Assembly: GCF_025148635.1 (NCBI RefSeq)
Contig: NZ_CP102269.1
Location: 4,464,001 to 4,528,000 of the forward strand
Source of the DNA: Butyricimonas virosa
Lineage (GTDB): Bacteria; Bacteroidota; Bacteroidia; Bacteroidales; Marinifilaceae
DNA: 64,000 nt
Direction: 5' to 3'
Shown: one piece after another, positions 62,628 through 64,000 of the stretch
Layout of the letters: the number at the start of each line of letters is the position of its first letter
Numbering within the stretch: the stretch's first letter is position 1
Notes under the pieces: model-generated
The model's input: the letters and a program-made list of their open reading frames with translations, nothing else
Told to the model about the DNA's origin: nothing
Databases searched by the model: none
Position numbers and translations under genes: made by a program

Positions 62628-63905
62628 TTATTTCTTTAGCAACTGTTTCTCTATGATCTCCACGTATTTCTCCGGAGTAGCCCCCATCTCCACAATCGGT
62701 TTTCCATTCACGGGTATAAAGAACACTGTCGGTAAAGCAACAATATTAAACATTCCGCACAACTCTTTCTCTTTATCAGCATTTACTTTCAGAAATATCA
62801 CTTGATCTTTATACTTTTCAGCCATTTTCTCCAATTCCGGAATCAAACGCATACAAGGACCACACCAAGTTGCCCAAAAATCAATCACAACAGGTTTGTC
62901 TCCTTTAAACACGAATTCCGAACTTTTCCGATAATCATACACATGTTCTAAAAAATATTCCCTAGTAATCGGATTCAATTTACCAGATTCCACTTTTACC
63001 TCGTCAGCACCTATCACTTCATCCTTCACCTCGGCTAAATCAAATGGCTGAAAATACACTTTCCTTTTCCCGTAATCAATAGAAAGTAAACCTTGTTTCA
63101 AAATTTCATTCCCGATAACAGAACGAGGCAATGATCCATTTTCAGCAACAGTAATGTCCGAAAAATCACCTTTCACGAAGTGGCATGCTGCTACAACTTT
63201 ACTTTTTGCTGCTATTTCCGCAGACGCATATCCTTCACTAACCTTTACATTTCCCCCATCCTTACCATTTAACTTGGCAAAATCTGCCGCATTCAAAGTA
63301 ATCATCCCGTTATTCCATGTATCCAATAACAAAGAATAAGTTACTCCATCTAGCACAACAGGACAAACAATACCTGAAGCCGGGATCAAATCCATATTAG
63401 AACGATGATCCAATTTCATATAAGAGGGGCGATAAGGATTACTCATCGTTATTTTCTTCCGCTTGGAATCGATTGTCAACACAACATTATTAAACAGAGA
63501 ACTACCAACCACCCCAGCAACACCCAACTTCCGCAAATAAGGTTCATCTTTCAACACAAATGCAGCCACCTCATTCCCAAATACACTATTTCCAAAAGAG
63601 ATACTTCCAATCTTCACAGACTTTTCTATCGAAACTTTTTTATACTGAAATGTATCATAACGAAAATCTCCGGGAACATTGGGATCTATTTTCAATTTTT
63701 CCACATACTCCGGTAATATTGCATTATGCCCGGCCAAATCTAACACGAAATCAGCGATTACCCCATTTACAACCATTTCTAATATAATCTTTCCATCCAC
63801 CTCTCGGTAATCCTTCACCTCCACGGAGGTGTTCTTTGCTTGAGCCCATGTTCCCAGGGTCAGTAAACATAAACTCAAAACCATTATTATTTTTTTCCTA
63901 ATCAT
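62628..63905 (-). CDS. Retropepsin-like/thioredoxin fusion protein
   Basis: A 425-residue exported protein (signal peptide ending TWAQ). Residues about 28-300 form two tandem retropepsin-like lobes. Lobe 1 has ADFVLDLAGHNAILP (Asp56) and the family's flap-end GVVGSSLFNNVVLTIDSKRK; lobe 2 has YSLLLDTWNNGMITLN (Asp195) and SVIGNEILKQGLLSIDYGKR. The Asp of each D-[TS]-G is kept but the following residues are changed (DLAG, DTWN), so activity is doubtful. Residues about 325-425 are a classical thioredoxin domain with VIDFWATWCGPCMRLIPELE (about residue 348) and cis-Pro ALPTVFFIP. The combination suggests a periplasmic protein- or peptide-handling enzyme. Start at 63905. Confidence 0.85.
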   Translation of the reverse strand: MIRKKIIMVLSLCLLTLGTWAQAKNTSVEVKDYREVDGKIILEMVVNGVIADFVLDLAGHNAILPEYVEKLKIDPNVPGDFRYDTFQYKKVSIEKSVKIGSISFGNSVFGNEVAAFVLKDEPYLRKLGVAGVVGSSLFNNVVLTIDSKRKKITMSNPYRPSYMKLDHRSNMDLIPASGIVCPVVLDGVTYSLLLDTWNNGMITLNAADFAKLNGKDGGNVKVSEGYASAEIAAKSKVVAACHFVKGDFSDITVAENGSLPRSVIGNEILKQGLLSIDYGKRKVYFQPFDLAEVKDEVIGADEVKVESGKLNPITREYFLEHVYDYRKSSEFVFKGDKPVVIDFWATWCGPCMRLIPELEKMAEKYKDQVIFLKVNADKEKELCGMFNIVALPTVFFIPVNGKPIVEMGATPEKYVEIIEKQLLKK

Positions 63906-63933
63906 AATCGTAAATCATAAATTGTAAACGTCC

Positions 63934-64000
63934 TTACTCTCTTCTAATCTCTATCTTCTTTTTTTGCCCATCCTTCAATACAACAATATACCCCACATTC
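63934..64000 (-). CDS. C-terminal end of a cut-off gene
   Basis: The last 21 codons of a minus-strand gene that enters from the right edge: NVGYIVVLKDGQKKKIEIRRE then TAA (63936-63934). It lies 28 bases upstream of the fusion gene, so it is likely part of the same cluster. Family cannot be judged. Confidence 0.5.
   Translation of the reverse strand, partial: NVGYIVVLKDGQKKKIEIRRE

Overview
The window looks like a chromosomal segment of a gut-type Bacteroidota. The evidence is four SusC-type TonB-dependent transporters with three SusD partners, three ECF sigma/FecR pairs, many lipobox signal peptides, TlpA-like thioredoxins, and promoters matching the Bacteroidota consensus (TTG, 19 bases, TAnnTTTG). 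The density of sigma/FecR/SusCD/thioredoxin loci suggests an Odoribacteraceae-like genome (Butyricimonas or Odoribacter); that placement is inference. No rRNA, CRISPR array, prophage or conjugative module was seen.

Layout. (A) 1-13.3 kb: a cut-off minus-strand gene, then a plus-strand locus of ECF sigma, FecR anti-sigma, an STN-bearing SusC, a lipoprotein, a second SusC without STN, one SusD, and a lipoprotein resembling the SusCD-associated zinc metallohydrolases but lacking their HExxH. (B) 13.3-17.2 kb: phosphoglucosamine mutase, gcvH, and three tRNA-Asp genes (two tandem on plus, one on minus) with an intact IS256-family element between the convergent sets, bounded by a perfect 9-bp target duplication. 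(C) 17.3-22.6 kb: membrane-anchored MutS-like ATPase, NlpE-like lipoprotein, OmpA-like protein, glutamine synthetase. (D) 22.7-35.8 kb: nested inverted repeat, ROK kinase plus sugar MFS transporter, two MATE exporters, an operon of secreted transglutaminase-like protein, GNAT acetyltransferase and GH84 N-acetylglucosaminidase, a Crp/Fnr regulator, and a probable clan-CD (gingipain-like) cysteine peptidase.

(E) 36.2-46.3 kb and (F) 46.8-58.3 kb are two paralogous minus-strand loci of the same design: ECF sigma, FecR, STN-SusC, SusD, DUF4843 lipoprotein, PKD-like lipoprotein, then a TlpA-like thioredoxin; F carries one extra YD-repeat-like lipoprotein. (G) 58.4-64 kb is a minus-strand run of secreted thiol-redox proteins: three more TlpA-like proteins, a helical protein without a thioredoxin domain, and a retropepsin-like/thioredoxin fusion, ending in a cut-off gene.

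How the genes work together (inference): substrate binding by SusCD would signal through the STN domain to FecR, release the ECF sigma factor and induce the locus. Loci A, E and F contain no recognisable glycosidase, lyase or sulfatase, so they are not ordinary polysaccharide loci. The associated metallohydrolase-like and thioredoxin-like proteins fit peptide, protein or metal/cofactor import better. Points most worth a second look are two four-unit 11-bp tandem arrays beside ECF sigma genes, the retropepsin-thioredoxin fusion, the motif-less metallohydrolase, the clan-CD-like peptidase and the thioredoxin cluster.
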